The position numbers and the translations under genes are program-made. 64,000 nt of DNA from Galbibacter pacificus (GTDB taxonomy: Bacteria > Bacteroidota > Bacteroidia > Flavobacteriales > Flavobacteriaceae), in the NCBI RefSeq assembly GCF_029603165.1, contig NZ_JAQSVC010000001.1, positions 1,028,587 to 1,092,586 of the forward strand. The letters are read 5' to 3'. Every line of letters begins with the position of its first letter. Position 1 is the stretch's first letter. The notes beneath the pieces were generated by a model, which was not told where the DNA came from, did not search any database, and was given only the letters and a program-made list of their open reading frames with translations. Positions 26,823 to 36,535 of the stretch are shown here, one piece after another.

Positions 26823-29800
26823 TTAGAAGGTTAATTGAAGTCCAAATGAAAATGATCTTCTAAAGGGATATACCCTGCCAAAAGTAGAAGTGTCGTTCAA
26901 TCCGGCAGTTGTATAGTCAACTTCAGGATCTACGGGAACTTGGGCATCTGTAAATTCAAACAGATTTTCGCCACTGAAATATATTCTAAGCCTGTTTACA
27001 TGAAACTTAGACGTAAGTGATTCTGGAATGGTATATCCAAAAGCCATGTTTTTCATTCTGATGTACGACATGTCAAGAAGGTATTTGGTCTGTGGCAAGA
27101 AATTCATAGCATTGTTGGATTGTCCTTGATCGTTGGGCCTTGGGTAATATGCATCTGGATTTTCGGGGGTCCAATAATCCAACTGGTGAGTATACCAACC
27201 TTCGCCATACCGATATCCAGGGATAAATACCGGCCCATTGGCCCAAAAATCCCGCTTGGCCACTCCTTGTAGAAACATACTAAAATCGAAACCTTTCCAG
27301 TCTGCCCTAAATTGAAACCCGTATTGATAACGTGGTGTTGTGTTACCAATTACTTTCATGTCTCCAGAATCTCCTACGGTTTCCGTGCCATAATTTATAA
27401 CACCGTCGCCATTTAAATCTTTGTATTTAATATCTCCCGGGCCATATTTAAACCAGCCATTGGTTTCAAATATTTCCTGACTGGGAACACCATCTGCATA
27501 GCTTCCATCAGAATTGAAATCAGATTCGTTGAAAAAGCGGTCGGTTTCATACCCCCAAATTTCACCAATCTTTTTTCCTTTATAATAAGAGTTGATACCT
27601 TGTGTTTCATTTTCGTATTTCGTGATTTCTTCAGTAAAATCGCTTAGCGTGGCTATGGCGCTAATGCTTAGCCCGTTGCTAAATTGATGTTTAAAATCTA
27701 CTGAAAGTTCCCAACCGGTTGTTTGCAACTCTCCGTAATTTCTGGTTGGGGATGATGTGCCAAAAGTATTGGGGAGCGTAACTCCTGGACTGTGCATATC
27801 GCTTACGGTTCTTTGATACCAGTCGAAAACAATGCCTAATTTATTATTGAAAAATTTAGAATCGAAACCAAAATCCATGGTGGTTACTGTCTCCCATGTA
27901 AGCGAGGCAGGAAGTGCCCCGGGAGTACCTACCGTAACTTGGTTTTGTGCATCGATGAGCCATCCAGAATTGGAAGACGACATGACCCGATATATATTAG
28001 ACAAATATGTGTTCTGGTTTCCTACAGACCCATAAGACCCTCTTAACTTTAAGAAAGAAAGAGTGGGTTGCAGGCTTTTCATAAAGTTTTCCTCGGTGAG
28101 GACATAACCTGCCGAAAACGATGGGAAATACCCCCATTCTTGATCGGGGGAAAGTCTTGAAGAACCATCATAACGAGCATTTACTTCTAATAATATTTTG
28201 TTTTTATATGCATAGTTTACACGCGCAAAAAAACCTAGAGTGGTCCATTTATCACGATCACCACCTATAAATTGATCTCCGGTTGCCAATTCCAGTTCTC
28301 CTTGATCTGGATTTAAAAGATTTCTTCTTTGTGAATACTGAAACCAATACTCATATTTCTCCATGTCACTACCAACAGTAAAATCGAATTTATGCACATC
28401 GTCAAATGTTTTGGTATAATTGCCAAATATTTTTGCGGTATTCCTTCTGCTCCATTCAGAATTGTATTGAACCCTATCGTATGCCGGGCTACTGTATGGA
28501 ACATAGGAAAAATCGGCTCCTTGTGCCCAAAAATTATAAGCATACAAAGTACCTCCAGTTTGATGTTCGTGTTCTTCTATTCTATCATGTGTAAAATCGA
28601 AATTAACAGAAAAATTATCAGAAGGGGTTATGGTAGTCCCTAGATTTAGGCGCGACAAGGAATAATCGTTTTTATTCATTTTTGCTTGTTCGACCTCTGA
28701 TATATGATTTCGGAAAGGTTTGCCATCCAGTGTGCCATAAGGATAAAAAGCCGGCCATCTGGTAGTGTAATACCAGGCATCGTACGTTGCACTACCAAAC
28801 GCAAATGGTTCTGTTGTTATTGAATTGGTGTTGAGTACTTTTGCCCGGACATCCAACCAATCTGTAACAGATGTATTGATGCTTAAATTTACGTTGTAAC
28901 GTTCGTATTTATCAGGATTGGTTTTATATACTCCCCCTTGGTTTAGGTACCCAAGCCCTAAATAATAATTGGTGTTTTTGCTTCCTCCCGATACTGAGAC
29001 ATCGTGTTTTTGCTGCAATGCCCATTCTTTTACAAATAATTCACGGGGGTCCCATGACCTATAAAAAAACAAGCGTCCGTCCCTTATTTCAAAATCTCGT
29101 CCTTCAACCATTTCCATGCCCAAATCTTGACCGCCGTATAGTTCTTCCCATTCTCTCATTTTTTGTATTGCAGTTTGGTCTATGTACATGCCTACAACAC
29201 CAAAAGCATCCAAAGATGGAATCCTTCTATTTACGGCAGCGAAAGCCATTTCTGCACCTTCTGCCGCAGGCGCTACTTTGGGTGTTACGGTAGGGGTTGC
29301 CCATGAAAAATTATTGGAATAACTTATGGTAGGTGCCTGCTCCCTCCGGCCGTTTTTTGTAGTTATTAAAATAACGCCCCATGCACCTCTAGACCCGTAA
29401 ATGGAAGTTGAGGCTGCATCTTTTAAAACAGAGATATTTGCTACATCTTCCGGGTTTATGGATTGTAAGCTTTGTATTTCCACATTATCAACTAAGATTA
29501 ATGGTTGTGCCCCGCCCGGCGTTCCAAGGGTGCCAATGGAGCCCCGTAACTTAATAATAGGGTCTTGGCCTATTTGTCCACTCGATGATAACACGGTTAA
29601 TCCAGGAGATACTCCTTGTAATCCACGGCCAATATCGGTAATCGGTCGAGATTCTAAGACCTCGGCATCAATAGAGGCAACGGCTCCCGTTAAGTTTCTT
29701 TTTTTCTGGCTACCATAACCAACAACAACAACTTCTTCCAAACCTGTTATGTCTAACTCCAATTTTATGCTAACAATAGTTTGGTTATGCAACGGTAGCT

Positions 29801-30050
29801 CCTTAGTGGCAAAGCCAATAGTCGAGAAGACCAGAACATTGTTTTCCTTTTGCGGCACGCTGATTAAAAATTTGCCATCAAAATCGGTAACTACACCATT
29901 GGTAGTATTTTTCAGGATTACATTGGCTCCGGGTATCGGAACACCATCTGGATCGTAAACAACACCGGTAATTTCTTTGGTTTGTCCCCATGCCGTTAAA
30001 CAACAGCTAATGGATAAAAACCAGAAAATGAATTTTAATTTTCTTTTCAT
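26823..30050 (-). CDS. SusC/RagA family TonB-dependent transporter
   Basis: A protein of 1075 aa, outer-membrane transporter of the second glycan locus. It has a signal peptide (FWFLSISCCLTAWGQ), then a carboxypeptidase-regulatory-like domain (ITGVVYDPDGVPIPGANV), the signature EEVVVVGYGSQKKRNLTGA, a plug with ISVLKDAASTSIYGSRG, and a barrel ending in SFGLQLTF. No STN domain is present. The 255-bp gap upstream separates it from a divergent DeoR-type regulator and carries candidate operators. Its partner is the SusD protein 9 bp downstream. Confidence 0.96.
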   Translation of the reverse strand: MKRKLKFIFWFLSISCCLTAWGQTKEITGVVYDPDGVPIPGANVILKNTTNGVVTDFDGKFLISVPQKENNVLVFSTIGFATKELPLHNQTIVSIKLELDITGLEEVVVVGYGSQKKRNLTGAVASIDAEVLESRPITDIGRGLQGVSPGLTVLSSSGQIGQDPIIKLRGSIGTLGTPGGAQPLILVDNVEIQSLQSINPEDVANISVLKDAASTSIYGSRGAWGVILITTKNGRREQAPTISYSNNFSWATPTVTPKVAPAAEGAEMAFAAVNRRIPSLDAFGVVGMYIDQTAIQKMREWEELYGGQDLGMEMVEGRDFEIRDGRLFFYRSWDPRELFVKEWALQQKHDVSVSGGSKNTNYYLGLGYLNQGGVYKTNPDKYERYNVNLSINTSVTDWLDVRAKVLNTNSITTEPFAFGSATYDAWYYTTRWPAFYPYGTLDGKPFRNHISEVEQAKMNKNDYSLSRLNLGTTITPSDNFSVNFDFTHDRIEEHEHQTGGTLYAYNFWAQGADFSYVPYSSPAYDRVQYNSEWSRRNTAKIFGNYTKTFDDVHKFDFTVGSDMEKYEYWFQYSQRRNLLNPDQGELELATGDQFIGGDRDKWTTLGFFARVNYAYKNKILLEVNARYDGSSRLSPDQEWGYFPSFSAGYVLTEENFMKSLQPTLSFLKLRGSYGSVGNQNTYLSNIYRVMSSSNSGWLIDAQNQVTVGTPGALPASLTWETVTTMDFGFDSKFFNNKLGIVFDWYQRTVSDMHSPGVTLPNTFGTSSPTRNYGELQTTGWELSVDFKHQFSNGLSISAIATLSDFTEEITKYENETQGINSYYKGKKIGEIWGYETDRFFNESDFNSDGSYADGVPSQEIFETNGWFKYGPGDIKYKDLNGDGVINYGTETVGDSGDMKVIGNTTPRYQYGFQFRADWKGFDFSMFLQGVAKRDFWANGPVFIPGYRYGEGWYTHQLDYWTPENPDAYYPRPNDQGQSNNAMNFLPQTKYLLDMSYIRMKNMAFGYTIPESLTSKFHVNRLRIYFSGENLFEFTDAQVPVDPEVDYTTAGLNDTSTFGRVYPFRRSFSFGLQLTF

Positions 30051-30178
30051 TGTTTTAGGAATTTAGGTTGATTAAATAGATTTAGATTGTTTCTCAATCC
30101 ATAGCGCCGAAGTTATATTTATGGTTTTTTTGGGCTGTTTTGTTATAAATACACAAAAGTCGACTGTTAAATGTAGGT

Positions 30179-30210
30179 AAAATATTGCATAAGACTGCAA
30201 AATATTGCAG
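30179..30210. promoter_or_regulatory. Candidate DeoR-type operators: direct repeat and palindrome
   Basis: The 11-mer AAAATATTGCA occurs at 30179-30189 and 30199-30209, exactly 20 bp apart (two helix turns). The second copy lies within CTGCAA-AATA-TTGCAG (30195-30210), a palindrome with 6-bp arms. It sits in the divergent gap between susC and the DeoR-type gene, about 130 bp from susC and 95 bp from the regulator. Confidence 0.4.
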
Positions 30211-30305
30211 TTTTTTATATGAAAAATCCATTATTTTAAATTAAAGCATATGATAATTGCATTTTTTTACCGTATTTTGTCAAATATTACTAATATTGAA
30301 AATCT

Positions 30306-31055
30306 GTGTTAAAAGCCGAAAGAAAGCGAGTGATTCTAAATGAGGTTAGAATTCACAATAGAGTTTTATTAACTGATATTGCCGAAATTTTAAAAGTTTC
30401 CGTTGATACTATTCGACGTGATATTACAGAGCTGCATAAAGAAAAACAGCTTAAAAAAGTCCACGGAGGTGCTATTTCCTTGGGGTTTGATAATTACGAT
30501 ACTGGCCGGAAAAATATCTATTCTTTGGAATTAAAGACCAAGATCGCCCAGAAAGGAATCGAACTCTTAAAAAAAGGGCAGGTTGTTTTGTTAAGTGGTG
30601 GAACTACAAACATGGAATTGGCCAGATTGATACCCCCGGACCTTGAAATAACATGTTTTACCCCAAGTATACCAGTTGCTAACCAATTAATGACAAAGCA
30701 TAATGTTGAACTTATTGTAATAGGCGGGAAGGTTTCCAAGGGATCGCAAATATCTATTGGGGGAGAGGCATTAAATCTCCTTTCCGACATAAAGGTAGAT
30801 TTGTGTTTTATGGGAACAAATTCCATCGATGCAAATCATGGCCTGACAGAGTTTGATTGGGAAATCGTTCAGCTCAAAAAAACAATGATGAAAGCTTCAA
30901 GGAAAATTGTTTGCCCGGTTATATCAGAAAAATTAAATACGGTTCAACGCTATAAAATATGCAATATTGATGATATCGATATTTTAATTACCGAACTTTC
31001 TCCGGAAAATGAAAAGCTAGCCGTATTTAAACATAAAAAAATATCAATTTTATAA
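30306..31055 (+). CDS. DeoR/GlpR family transcriptional regulator
   Basis: A protein of 249 aa. The helix-turn-helix covers residues about 18-42 (LLTDIAEILKVSVDTIRRDI, then HGGA). The DeoR sugar-phosphate sensor domain follows, with SGGTTNMELARLIP, VIGGKVS and FMGTNSIDANHGLTE. The GTG at 30306 is the only possible start, because an in-frame TGA lies three codons upstream. Effectors of this family are phosphorylated sugars, such as amino-sugar phosphates for AgaR or NagR-like members, and the nearby kinase gene could supply one. It is divergent from susC and is expected to repress that locus. Confidence 0.9.
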   Translation: MLKAERKRVILNEVRIHNRVLLTDIAEILKVSVDTIRRDITELHKEKQLKKVHGGAISLGFDNYDTGRKNIYSLELKTKIAQKGIELLKKGQVVLLSGGTTNMELARLIPPDLEITCFTPSIPVANQLMTKHNVELIVIGGKVSKGSQISIGGEALNLLSDIKVDLCFMGTNSIDANHGLTEFDWEIVQLKKTMMKASRKIVCPVISEKLNTVQRYKICNIDDIDILITELSPENEKLAVFKHKKISIL

Positions 31056-31100
31056 AAGCCAGCTTTTTGAATGTCGGGGGTTTTTCTATTTAATGAATCT

Positions 31101-31481
31101 TTATTTCACGGCAATCATGGATATTTCAACATTTACGTTTTTAGGCAATGTAGAAACTTCTACGGTTTCTCTGGCGGGTGCAGTGGCTTCGTCAAAATGA
31201 GCTCCGTAGATGGTGTTTATTTTTGCAAAATCGTTCATGTCATTTAAAAAAATAGAACTTTTCACCACATTATCAAAAGTCATCCCGGCAGCTTCCAAGA
31301 CTGCTTTTAGATTGAGCATTACTTGCTCGGCTTCGTCTTCAACGCCTGTGGAAATCAGTTGGTTTGTTTTTGGATCGATGGCTATTTGCCCCGAAACAAA
31401 CAAAGTATTGCCTGCTAAAATTGCTTGATTGTATGGGCCCAAGGGCGCAGGAGCTTTGTTGGTGTTAATTATTTTTTTCAT
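31101..31481 (-). CDS. RidA family reactive intermediate/imine deaminase
   Basis: A protein of 126 aa, standard RidA length. The sequence has TNKAPAPLGPYNQAI, VSGQIAID, and the substrate-binding Arg104 within ATAPARETVEV, then VEISMIAVK at the C-terminus. RidA enzymes hydrolyse reactive enamine and imine intermediates such as 2-aminoacrylate released by PLP enzymes. It is convergent with the DeoR-type gene and follows the LptD-like gene region on the other side by gap of about 60 bp. Confidence 0.92.
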   Translation of the reverse strand: MKKIINTNKAPAPLGPYNQAILAGNTLFVSGQIAIDPKTNQLISTGVEDEAEQVMLNLKAVLEAAGMTFDNVVKSSIFLNDMNDFAKINTIYGAHFDEATAPARETVEVSTLPKNVNVEISMIAVK

Positions 31482-31540
31482 ATGTTTTATTTTGGTTGAA
31501 TATAAGGTTTAATTTTTATGCCTACTGCTACCGCCTACTA

Positions 31541-34237
31541 CTACAGCCTCTTATCCGGTTCGCTTCGTTTTTCCCACTTAAGGTCGCTCAACATGGACGA
31601 TTTAATACCAATAAAGAAAAACCAAGAAGCCCTATTGCTAAAAGGTACCCAGTTAAAATTAAGCCTAAAGCTTTTTAAGTCCCGGGCAAACCTCAATTGG
31701 GTATATGTAAACCCTTTTTGTTTAAAATCGTATCCCGAGGAAACACCTACCTTCCACTGTGGAGAAAGCTCTATATTTCCCGAAAACATAAGCGAGTTGT
31801 TAGAAATTTCGCTTTCCCTGTTTCTGTTGGAATAGGTCAGGGAATATGCCATTCTAAGATCCCAAGGTAATTTTGCAGCATAGGCTTCTGTTGGGATGTC
31901 TTCTTTTTCTTCATCATCTTCATCTGCAAAAGTACGTTCGTCGCTAAAATCTTGTGCGCGCCCAAATAAATCGTCGTCACGGCCACCACTTTGGGTGTTG
32001 TCTACTTGTTCTTTGTCTTCCTCGCCCGAAAAAGTCTTGCTGTTTATGGAGTAACTTACATTTACATTGGCTTGGGTCAACCTAAACAGGCTTCCGCCGT
32101 TTTCGTAATTAAAAACATCTATCCGGGTTCCGGTATTGTCAATGGCATAAGGGTCTAAAGTAGCACCAAAATTTACGTTCATCTTGTTTTGGAAAAACTG
32201 AGTTCCACCACTCATCCGGACAGGGCTCCAAGGGAGCGAATCGGCAACAATATTGTACGAAGTACTAAAGTTAAGGTTGTTCAAGAGCATGACCTTTTTG
32301 GGTTCTGTGGCTGTAGTGTCTTTGTCCCTTACTTTTGCCTCGACCACATTGCTTAAAGATAAACCTATGCTGTTGGAGTTATTAAGGCCGGGTTGCCCGT
32401 AAATCCCGTTTTCGAATCTAGTATACTCACGTTCCACGCCATCTTCTCCAATATATTCATCATAATATTGGTCGAAAGCCGGCGTATACCCATAACTTAT
32501 GGATGGCCTGACGGTATGGCGGATAGCCTGTATTTTTTTGTCTTCCCCAAAAACAAAAGTTCCATAAAGTGTGGTACCAAGGCTGGCATTAAAATTATAG
32601 GTACCAAACCTATCGAAACCACTTATGGTGTCAATGGTTGCTTCTTCTAATATAGGGTCGTAATCATTTCGCTGAATGGTTTTTAACTGCCATACTTCGT
32701 TGTAATTGGCTCCTACGGAAGTACTGAAAAACTTAAAGATTTTAAAGTTCGTACTAATGGGAATGGTGTGTTGAAACCCAACTTTTGCATTGTCGAACAT
32801 TTCCTTTTTAAAAAGAAGCGTATCAATAGTACTTATCCTGTTTTCTGCCCTAAAATTATATTGAAAGTTAATATTTTGTATAATCCCCTTTTTGGCACCA
32901 TCCCTTTTTGCAAACGGAAAAATACGTTCCATGCTGGCCTGTAAGGTTGGCAATGTCATATTTACCGATTGGTCCCTGGTATTTTGCTGGATGGAAGTGG
33001 TAGCGTTTAAATTTACCATGGGATAGCCCGGAAATGTTTTATTGTACGAAATAGACGATTGCAATGTGTTGTTTAGGAAGTTGGGCGTGTTTAATTGGTT
33101 AAATGAATTTTGGTAATATTGACTACTACCAAAGTTAACCGATGCCGATAACCTGGAATTTGGGTTGGCTTTTGCATCCTGACTATGGTTCCATTGAATA
33201 TTGTATATGGTACTCCTGCTATAATCTGGAAAACCGCGTTGGCTCTCTACATTATTTTCGTACCTAAAGCGCAATGCGCCCCTAAATTTATAGCGTTTTG
33301 CATAATTGGTTTCCGTTCGAAGACCATAGCTTCCGTTGGTATAATAATCTCCAAGTAAGGCCAGGTCGAAATAATCGCTTATGGCAAAATAATAACCACC
33401 ATTTTGTAGGGAATACCCCCGTCTGTTTGTTTGCCCGGGGGTTGGCATGATAATCCCGGAATTTCTACGTTCTTGCGACATGGGGAAATAGGCAAATGGT
33501 ACGGCAATGGGCGTAGGCACATCGGCAATGTACATATTGCTAAATCCTGCTATGATTTTTTTGTTCGGCACAAATTTACCTTTCCGTACACGTATGTAAT
33601 AATCGGGGTCGTCAATATCTTCGGCGGTCGTTATCCTACCTTCCCTTAAAAAGTATACCGAGTCGTTTTCTTTCTTTACGGTTTCGGCAAAAACGCTCAT
33701 CGATTCGCCCATGGACTGCTCGGTCCTGGAATTAAAAATAAGGGCTTTTTTGGTGTCGAAATTAAACCTTATGGAATCGGGTTCCACAATGTTATTCCCC
33801 TGCTTAAAATACGGAGGTTGAATTAATGCGCCGGTGGAGTCTTTTATACGTCCGGCATGGACTTCGTTGGTGGTATAGTCGATAACAATAATCCCCGACT
33901 TTAATTCGTAATCCTGGTAATAAACTTCGGCTTCGTTATAGAGGTAGATTTTATTTTCCTTACGGCTCATTTTCATATAATCTTTGGCCTTGTAGTCTAT
34001 TTTCCCCTGTAGAAAACCTTGTTTGGTAGTGTCTTTAGATATGGAGTCTGTTTCGGTTGTGTCAACAACGGCCAAGCTTGTCAAAACTTCACTGGCATTA
34101 ATTTTAAGGGAGTCTGTTTGCTCTTTTTCAGCCTTAATATCCAGCGCTTGAACTTTAGGTCTTTCTTGGGCATAAAAAAAACCACTGAAAAACAGAGTTA
34201 ATAGCGCTAAAAGTATGTAACGTTTCTTTGCTCGCAA
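31541..34237 (-). CDS. LptD-like putative LPS assembly outer-membrane protein
   Basis: A large barrel protein, 898 aa from the chosen start. Residues 1-25 are a signal (RYILLALLTLFFSGFFYAQ). An OstA-like N-terminal region follows, containing YLYNEAEVYYQDYELKSG, then the LptD barrel with PFAYFPMSQERRNSGIIMP and a C-terminal strand near FNWVPFSNRASWFFFIGI. It is probably the Bacteroidota form of the LPS-assembly protein. The TTG at 34235-34237 was chosen because it directly precedes the signal peptide and an exact -7 box lies 49 bp upstream. A longer frame to 34330 runs through that box and has no signal-like start. It is divergent from an amidase gene. Confidence 0.82.
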   Translation of the reverse strand: MRAKKRYILLALLTLFFSGFFYAQERPKVQALDIKAEKEQTDSLKINASEVLTSLAVVDTTETDSISKDTTKQGFLQGKIDYKAKDYMKMSRKENKIYLYNEAEVYYQDYELKSGIIVIDYTTNEVHAGRIKDSTGALIQPPYFKQGNNIVEPDSIRFNFDTKKALIFNSRTEQSMGESMSVFAETVKKENDSVYFLREGRITTAEDIDDPDYYIRVRKGKFVPNKKIIAGFSNMYIADVPTPIAVPFAYFPMSQERRNSGIIMPTPGQTNRRGYSLQNGGYYFAISDYFDLALLGDYYTNGSYGLRTETNYAKRYKFRGALRFRYENNVESQRGFPDYSRSTIYNIQWNHSQDAKANPNSRLSASVNFGSSQYYQNSFNQLNTPNFLNNTLQSSISYNKTFPGYPMVNLNATTSIQQNTRDQSVNMTLPTLQASMERIFPFAKRDGAKKGIIQNINFQYNFRAENRISTIDTLLFKKEMFDNAKVGFQHTIPISTNFKIFKFFSTSVGANYNEVWQLKTIQRNDYDPILEEATIDTISGFDRFGTYNFNASLGTTLYGTFVFGEDKKIQAIRHTVRPSISYGYTPAFDQYYDEYIGEDGVEREYTRFENGIYGQPGLNNSNSIGLSLSNVVEAKVRDKDTTATEPKKVMLLNNLNFSTSYNIVADSLPWSPVRMSGGTQFFQNKMNVNFGATLDPYAIDNTGTRIDVFNYENGGSLFRLTQANVNVSYSINSKTFSGEEDKEQVDNTQSGGRDDDLFGRAQDFSDERTFADEDDEEKEDIPTEAYAAKLPWDLRMAYSLTYSNRNRESEISNNSLMFSGNIELSPQWKVGVSSGYDFKQKGFTYTQLRFARDLKSFRLNFNWVPFSNRASWFFFIGIKSSMLSDLKWEKRSEPDKRL

Positions 34238-34285
34238 AGCTTTTAATCCTATTTTTGTATAAAGAATGGCTTGGTTTTTGACGTG

Positions 34286-34293
34286 CCAAACAT
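34286..34293 (-). promoter_or_regulatory. -7 promoter box for the LptD-like gene
   Basis: The minus strand reads TATGTTTG, an exact TAnnTTTG, within the divergent gap to the amidase gene. It predicts a start near 34280 and therefore excludes the longer reading frame start at 34330. Confidence 0.45.
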
Positions 34294-34373
34294 ACGTATA
34301 TTTTTTGGTCTGTTTGGTATAGATTAACAAATTTTAATCAAAATAAATAACTGCCATAAACCGTTATTATTTT

Positions 34374-35522
34374 ATGAAGAGATTTTTTGGTGTCCTGTTT
34401 TTAGGGATGAGTTTATTAATAACACAGCCTATATTTTCATTTGAAAAAAATAAACCCAATGATGGCAAATTTACCGTTGTTCTTGATGCTGGTCATGGTG
34501 GTCATGATCCTGGGAATTTGGGTAATGGGTTTAAAGAGAAAGATATAGCATTGAAGATTGTGCTTAAAGTGGGTGCAATTTTAGAGAAGCATCCAGATAT
34601 TAAGGTAATTTACACTAGGGACGACGATAGCTTTGTAGACCTATACGTTAGGGGAAAAATAGCCAATGAGGCAAAAGCAGACCTTTTTGTGTCGGTGCAT
34701 TGTAATTCTCATGGTTCCAGTGCGCATGGTACAGAAACTTTTGTATTGGGGCTTCATGCAAACAAAAGAAATTTTGAAGTAGCCAAAAAAGAGAACTCGG
34801 TTATTTATTTGGAGGATAATTATGAAGTAAATTATGCTGGGTACGATATTAATTCTCCCGAATCGTTTATTGGCTTAACAATTATGCAGGAAGAATTTTT
34901 GGATCAAAGTGTGTTTTTGGCAAAATCTATTCAGGATAACTTTACCGATAAGCTAAAACGTGTGGACAGAGGGGTCAAACAGGCGGGGTTTATTGTGCTC
35001 CATCAAACATTTATGCCCAGTGTATTGGTAGAAACTGGGTTTTTAACATACAAACCAGAAGGGTCTTACTTGAATTCAAACAAAGGAAAATCGGACATGG
35101 CCACTTCCATAGCCGATGCCATTTTTAAGTATAAAAAGCATGTCGAGGAGAATATTGGCGACGATTTTTCATTTGAGGTAAAAGATCACTCATCGGGGCA
35201 GGTTGCTATAGAACAAACTGACGTTTCCGGAAATTCTTCAGATGTGGTAACTGCCGAAGGGGTAACCTTTAGGGTACAAATAGCGGCCGGGTCCAGTGCC
35301 ATAGAAACCAAAGCCTACAATTTTAAAGGCCTTTCTCCCATCAGCAGGGAAAAAGAAGGGAGTATTTACAGGTATTATTACGGAGAAGTAACAAATTACG
35401 ATGATATAAAACGCATGCAGCAAGAAGCAATAAGCAAAGGATACAAAAGTAGTTTTGTGGTAGCTTTTAAAAACGGCGAGAAGGTTAAAGTGAAATCTGT
35501 GCTCAATTCCATATCAAATTAA
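34374..35522 (+). CDS. N-acetylmuramoyl-L-alanine amidase (AmiC-type) with C-terminal SPOR-like region
   Basis: A protein of 382 aa with a signal peptide (VLFLGMSLLITQPIFS). The Amidase_3 domain at about 34-260 has likely zinc ligands His41 (DAGHGGHDPG), Glu55 (FKEKD) and His109 (SVHCNSHG), plus catalytic Glu220 (VLVETGFL). It cuts the lactyl-amide bond of peptidoglycan between MurNAc and the stem peptide, usually during cell separation. The C-terminal part (300-380, VTFRVQIAAGSS followed by YRYYYGEVTNYDD) resembles a SPOR domain, which binds septal peptidoglycan. It sits between the LptD-like gene and an MCE gene. Confidence 0.92.
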   Translation: MKRFFGVLFLGMSLLITQPIFSFEKNKPNDGKFTVVLDAGHGGHDPGNLGNGFKEKDIALKIVLKVGAILEKHPDIKVIYTRDDDSFVDLYVRGKIANEAKADLFVSVHCNSHGSSAHGTETFVLGLHANKRNFEVAKKENSVIYLEDNYEVNYAGYDINSPESFIGLTIMQEEFLDQSVFLAKSIQDNFTDKLKRVDRGVKQAGFIVLHQTFMPSVLVETGFLTYKPEGSYLNSNKGKSDMATSIADAIFKYKKHVEENIGDDFSFEVKDHSSGQVAIEQTDVSGNSSDVVTAEGVTFRVQIAAGSSAIETKAYNFKGLSPISREKEGSIYRYYYGEVTNYDDIKRMQQEAISKGYKSSFVVAFKNGEKVKVKSVLNSISN

Positions 35523-35545
35523 AGCCAATCTTAAGAAATTATTTC

Positions 35546-35553
35546 TAATTTTG
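35546..35553 (+). promoter_or_regulatory. -7 promoter box for the MCE gene
   Basis: TAATTTTG, an exact TAnnTTTG, 25 bp before the TTG start. No -33 TTTG at the usual spacing. Confidence 0.4.
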
Positions 35554-35578
35554 TTGCTTATAGTATAAAAAAAAGCTT

Positions 35579-36535
35579 TTGAAATTAACTAAAGAATTAA
35601 AAACCGGAATTATAGTAGTAGGTGGCATTGTGCTGTTTATTCTAGGCTTTACTTTTTTAAAGGGAAGCGACCTCTTTAATTCCAGCCGGACTTATTATGC
35701 CGTATACGAGAACGTAAACGGGCTTTCTACGGGAACATCCGTAAGCATTAATGGGTTGCAGGTAGGGAATATTAAAGATATAAGTTTTGTTAATGGTGAA
35801 GGGAATCTACTCATTACCTTTACGGTCAACAGCGAGTTTCAATTTTCGAAAAATAGTGTAGCCGAAATATACGACACCGGAATTATAGGAGGTAAAAGCT
35901 TGCGCATTGTTCCTGTTTACGATGGGAGCGAACGCTCTAAATCGGGAGATACCTTAAAGACTAATGTACAGCCAGGACTTACCGAGCTGGTAACCCAAAA
36001 GTTGGGGCCCTTGCAAAGTAGCCTTGACGGGGTGTTGAAAAACGCCGACTCGGTTATGGCCGGGGTAGACGATATTCTGAATGAAGAAAGCCGTGCCAAT
36101 ATAAAATCCAGTCTGGCAAACCTGGACAAGGTTATTTATAACTTTAGCCAGGCATCGGGAACGCTTAATGCATTGTTGGCAAACAATAAAGATAAATTAG
36201 ACAGGTCTTTGACCAACATAGACAATCTTACAACCAATCTATCCATGGTAAGCGATACGCTTGCACAGGCCAATATTGGCGAAGCCATAGGCGATCTTCA
36301 GTCCAGCATGGCAAAATTGGATGATATTATGGCCAAAATCGAATCTGGAGATGGATCTGTAGGAAAATTGTTGAACGATGAAGAATTGTATAAAAACCTC
36401 ACCGATGCCTCTTTGGAACTAGAGCTGCTGTTGGAAGACCTTAGATTGAACCCGAAACGGTACGTACATTTTTCGTTATTCGGGAAAAAACCCAAACCAT
36501 ACGAAGCCCCCGAAGAAGAAACCAATAACGAGTAA
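35579..36535 (+). CDS. MlaD/MCE family lipid-transport protein
   Basis: A protein of 318 aa with one N-terminal membrane helix (TGIIVVGGIVLFILGFTF) and a single MCE domain at about 38-115 (YYAVYENVNGLSTGTSVSI, GGKSLRIVP). The rest is a long helical tail with heptad-like spacing and coiled-coil character (140-290), typical of MlaD-type substrate-binding proteins of phospholipid ABC transporters. No MlaE or MlaF gene is nearby. The TTG at 35579 is the only start that keeps the basic segment before the helix, and its promoter box is 25 bp upstream. Its stop codon overlaps the next gene's ATG in TAATG. Confidence 0.88.
   Translation: MKLTKELKTGIIVVGGIVLFILGFTFLKGSDLFNSSRTYYAVYENVNGLSTGTSVSINGLQVGNIKDISFVNGEGNLLITFTVNSEFQFSKNSVAEIYDTGIIGGKSLRIVPVYDGSERSKSGDTLKTNVQPGLTELVTQKLGPLQSSLDGVLKNADSVMAGVDDILNEESRANIKSSLANLDKVIYNFSQASGTLNALLANNKDKLDRSLTNIDNLTTNLSMVSDTLAQANIGEAIGDLQSSMAKLDDIMAKIESGDGSVGKLLNDEELYKNLTDASLELELLLEDLRLNPKRYVHFSLFGKKPKPYEAPEEETNNE

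Noticed and set aside
34238..34330. Longer N-terminus of the LptD-like protein
   Set aside because: Begins at a TTG, spans an exact promoter box and puts 31 residues ahead of the signal peptide.
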